Source: Methanothrix harundinacea (GTDB lineage: Archaea; Halobacteriota; Methanosarcinia; Methanotrichales; Methanotrichaceae). Taken from it: a stretch of 6,743 nt of DNA. A model generated the notes under the pieces. That model ran no database searches and was not told where the DNA came from. It saw only the letters and a list, made by a program, of their open reading frames with translations. The first letter of the stretch is position 1, and every line of letters starts with the position of its first letter. Positions 5,454 through 6,743 of this stretch are shown here, one piece after another. Position numbers and translations under genes: made by a program. The stretch is taken from assembly GCA_002502785.1 (NCBI GenBank), contig DAQG01000094.1, positions 1-6,743 of the forward strand. Reading direction: 5' to 3'.

Positions 5454-6317
5454 ATGAATAGACCGTTAGTTTCCTTTTTGATCGCCTCCCTGGCGATCGC
5501 GTCGATTCTATCCTTTTCGGGATGTATCGGCGAGGAGAAAGATGGCGCCTCCAGCCAAGAGGCGGCCGCCGTCACCGTCGCCGGGTCCACCACGGTGATG
5601 CCTCTTGTTGAAGCCTGCGCCGAAGAGTTCAACAAAATCCAGAATGATGTCCAAGTCTCCGTCACTGGCGGCGGGTCGGGCGTCGGGATCAAGAACGTCG
5701 CCGAGGGGCTGGCGGACATCGCCATGGCCTCACGACAGGTGAAGCCCGACGAGATCGCTGCCTACGGCGACAGGTTCGAAGAGTTTCTGGTAGCCTACGA
5801 CGCCATTGCCGTCGTCGTGAGCCAGCCGATCTACGAGGCCGATGTCACCGACCTATCCCAGGAGCAGGTGGCTGACATCTACAATGGCAAGATCGCCAAC
5901 TGGAAGGACGTGGGCGGTCCCGACGAGAAGATCTACGTGGTGGCAAGGGAGGTCGGCTCCGGCACCAGAGACACCTTTAACGGGATGGTTATGGGCAGCG
6001 AGGAAGCCGAAACTCCGGGCGTCACCACCTACCACGGCAGCAATGCCGAGGTGAAGACCGCTGTGACAAACAGCGACAAGGCCATCGGGTACGTCGGGAT
6101 GAACTATGTCGAGGGAGGTGCCCTCAGAGCCATAGCCTACGATGGGGTCATGCCCTCCGCCGAGACGATAAAGGATGGCTCCTATCCGCTCTCAAGAGCC
6201 CTCAACCTCTACACCTTCGGCGATCCGAGCCCCGACGCCAAAGAGTTCATCGACTTCATCCTTAGCGACGAGGGGCAGAACATCGTGGCGGAGTCCGGTT
6301 TCGTTCCGATCCGCTGA
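5454..6317 (+). CDS. pstS: PstS-family phosphate-binding lipoprotein
   Basis: A 287-residue secreted substrate-binding protein for an ABC phosphate importer. A signal peptide (hydrophobic core at about 5-20) ends in a lipobox-like FSGC with Cys24, expected to be lipid-anchored to the outer face of the membrane, followed by a short acidic linker. The mature part shows PstS features: AGSTTVMPL (43-51), TGGGSGVGI (71-79), LADIAMASR (86-94) and REVGSGTRDTF (165-175), residues that bind the phosphate oxygens in characterised PstS proteins. The start is ATG at 5454, with GGGGTGG at 5441-5447 six bases upstream; a GTG at 5412 would put 14 extra residues before the signal peptide. The transporter genes pstC, pstA and pstB are not beside it: the next gene is convergent and unrelated. 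The protein may supply a transporter encoded elsewhere or act as an extra high-affinity binder. Ligand choice (phosphate over another oxyanion) is from family resemblance. Confidence 0.92.
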   Translation: MNRPLVSFLIASLAIASILSFSGCIGEEKDGASSQEAAAVTVAGSTTVMPLVEACAEEFNKIQNDVQVSVTGGGSGVGIKNVAEGLADIAMASRQVKPDEIAAYGDRFEEFLVAYDAIAVVVSQPIYEADVTDLSQEQVADIYNGKIANWKDVGGPDEKIYVVAREVGSGTRDTFNGMVMGSEEAETPGVTTYHGSNAEVKTAVTNSDKAIGYVGMNYVEGGALRAIAYDGVMPSAETIKDGSYPLSRALNLYTFGDPSPDAKEFIDFILSDEGQNIVAESGFVPIR

Positions 6318-6345
6318 AACAAAAAAGGTCGAAATTGGAGGGAGC

Positions 6346-6385
6346 AGCGCTGGCGGTAAAAGTGCCAGCGCTAACTCTGTTTTTT
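6346..6385. terminator. Hairpin terminator between convergent genes
   Basis: AGCGCTGGC at 6346-6354 and GCCAGCGCT at 6364-6372 form a perfect 9-bp stem with a 9-base loop, extended outside a small internal loop by GAG 6342-6344 with CTC 6375-6377. Six T bases (6380-6385) follow on the plus strand, the classic pattern for stopping pstS transcripts. Reading the other way, six A bases at 6321-6326 give a T-run on the minus strand, though 20 bases past the stem, so the element may also serve the leftward gene at 6414-6725. Confidence 0.8.
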
Positions 6386-6413
6386 CATCGCGATATCTGG
6401 CAGATCGATTCAA

Positions 6414-6725
6414 TTATAGGGGTTGTTCCTTGGATTTGTCGCTCCAGGAGTCACCCCATGCGACGTCCCGGCAGGTGCAGTCAAAGATCTCCTTCTCGCC
6501 CCAGATCTTGTCGTCGTCTTCCATCTCGCCGTAGCCTCCGACGCAGCAGGAGAGCCAGTCCTTGGGGGCCTTAGGCTTACTCTTCTCGGCGTATAGCTTC
6601 ATGTTCTTCTTTATCGCGAAGGTTCCAACGTAGTTCTCGTCGATCTCGATCAAGGGGTCTTTCCATCCGCGGCTTCCGTCGGGGTCGGTCAGGAGCTCTC
6701 CGACGTGGACGGTACCCTCAGTCAT
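6414..6725 (-). CDS. Unrecognised small Cys- and Trp-containing protein
   Basis: A 103-residue protein that I do not recognise. The N-terminal half is acidic (VHVGELLTDPDGSRGWKDPL; IDENYVGTF), a lysine-rich middle follows (KKNMKLYAEKSKPKAPKDW, about 39-57), and the C-terminal half carries CC (60, 61) and CTC (83, 85) with several tryptophans. Four cysteines in two pairs could hold a metal or form disulfides. No signal peptide or membrane segment is visible. ATG at 6725 is preferred, with GGAGAGGGG directly upstream on the minus strand; an in-frame TTG at 6737 lies within that site. The start codon's first two bases and the ribosome binding site belong to the 20-base repeat also found at 111-130. 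The promoter lies outside the window. The sensible start site, the sustained ORF and the shared terminator support a real gene. Confidence 0.65.
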   Translation of the reverse strand: MTEGTVHVGELLTDPDGSRGWKDPLIEIDENYVGTFAIKKNMKLYAEKSKPKAPKDWLSCCVGGYGEMEDDDKIWGEKEIFDCTCRDVAWGDSWSDKSKEQPL

Positions 6726-6743
6726 ACCCCTCTCCAAGATCTA
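6724..6743 (-). repeat. 20-base inverted repeat, right copy
   Basis: On the minus strand this reads the same 20 bases as 111-130. It covers the ribosome binding site and the first two bases of the start codon of the 6414-6725 gene. It touches the window edge, so the repeat may continue outside. An exact 20-base match within 6.7 kb is far beyond chance for unrelated sequence. Confidence 0.7.

Noticed and set aside
111..6743. The region between the 20-base repeats as a transposon with terminal inverted repeats
   Set aside because: There is no transposase or integrase, the content is housekeeping genes, and the repeat overlaps a gene start.

Overview
The window looks like ordinary chromosome from a methanogenic archaeon, probably in or near Methanothrix (Methanosaeta) or a relative in the Methanosarcinia. 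It encodes GatE, the archaeal Glu-tRNA(Gln) amidotransferase subunit, together with an HMf-type histone and an Orc1/Cdc6-family AAA+ protein. It also has a GC-rich coding style, AT-rich TATA-type promoters, strong GGAGGTGATC-like ribosome binding sites and a well-supported TTG start. The lineage is an inference from gene content and style; no 16S or other marker is present.

Layout, left to right. (1) 187-843 (+): ACT-domain protein of the kind annotated DUF5612, preceded by a leader that can pair with its own ribosome binding site and holds a 12-codon upstream ORF. (2) 913-1540 (-): a two-gene unit read leftwards, first an unrecognised 111-residue protein with eight cysteines, then an 82-residue glutaredoxin-like protein with a CPRC active site. 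(3) 1541-1944: a 404-base divergent intergenic region, the only long non-coding stretch. It has a likely promoter for the leftward pair, an unexplained structured segment (about 1629-1697), the histone TATA box and a long stem-loop in the histone leader. (4) 1945-4111 (+): histone and gatE, 40 bases apart, ending in a 10-bp hairpin. (5) 4230-5357 (+): Orc1/Cdc6-family protein. (6) 5454-6317 (+): PstS-like phosphate-binding lipoprotein without pstCAB beside it, ending in a hairpin plus T-run that probably serves both convergent genes. (7) 6414-6725 (-): an unrecognised 103-residue protein with four cysteines, starting just inside the right edge.

The genes do not form one pathway. They are housekeeping genes (tRNA-dependent Gln-tRNA formation, chromatin, replication licensing, phosphate uptake, amino-acid sensing) mixed with small cysteine-rich proteins of unknown role. 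I see no transposase, phage gene, CRISPR array, tRNA or rRNA.

The observations most worth following are an exact 20-base inverted repeat joining the left upstream region to the start of the right-edge gene, the long hairpin in the histone leader, the structured intergenic segment, the ribosome-binding-site hairpin with upstream ORF, and the unrecognised cysteine-rich proteins. I did not find convincing evidence of a complete new multi-gene system.
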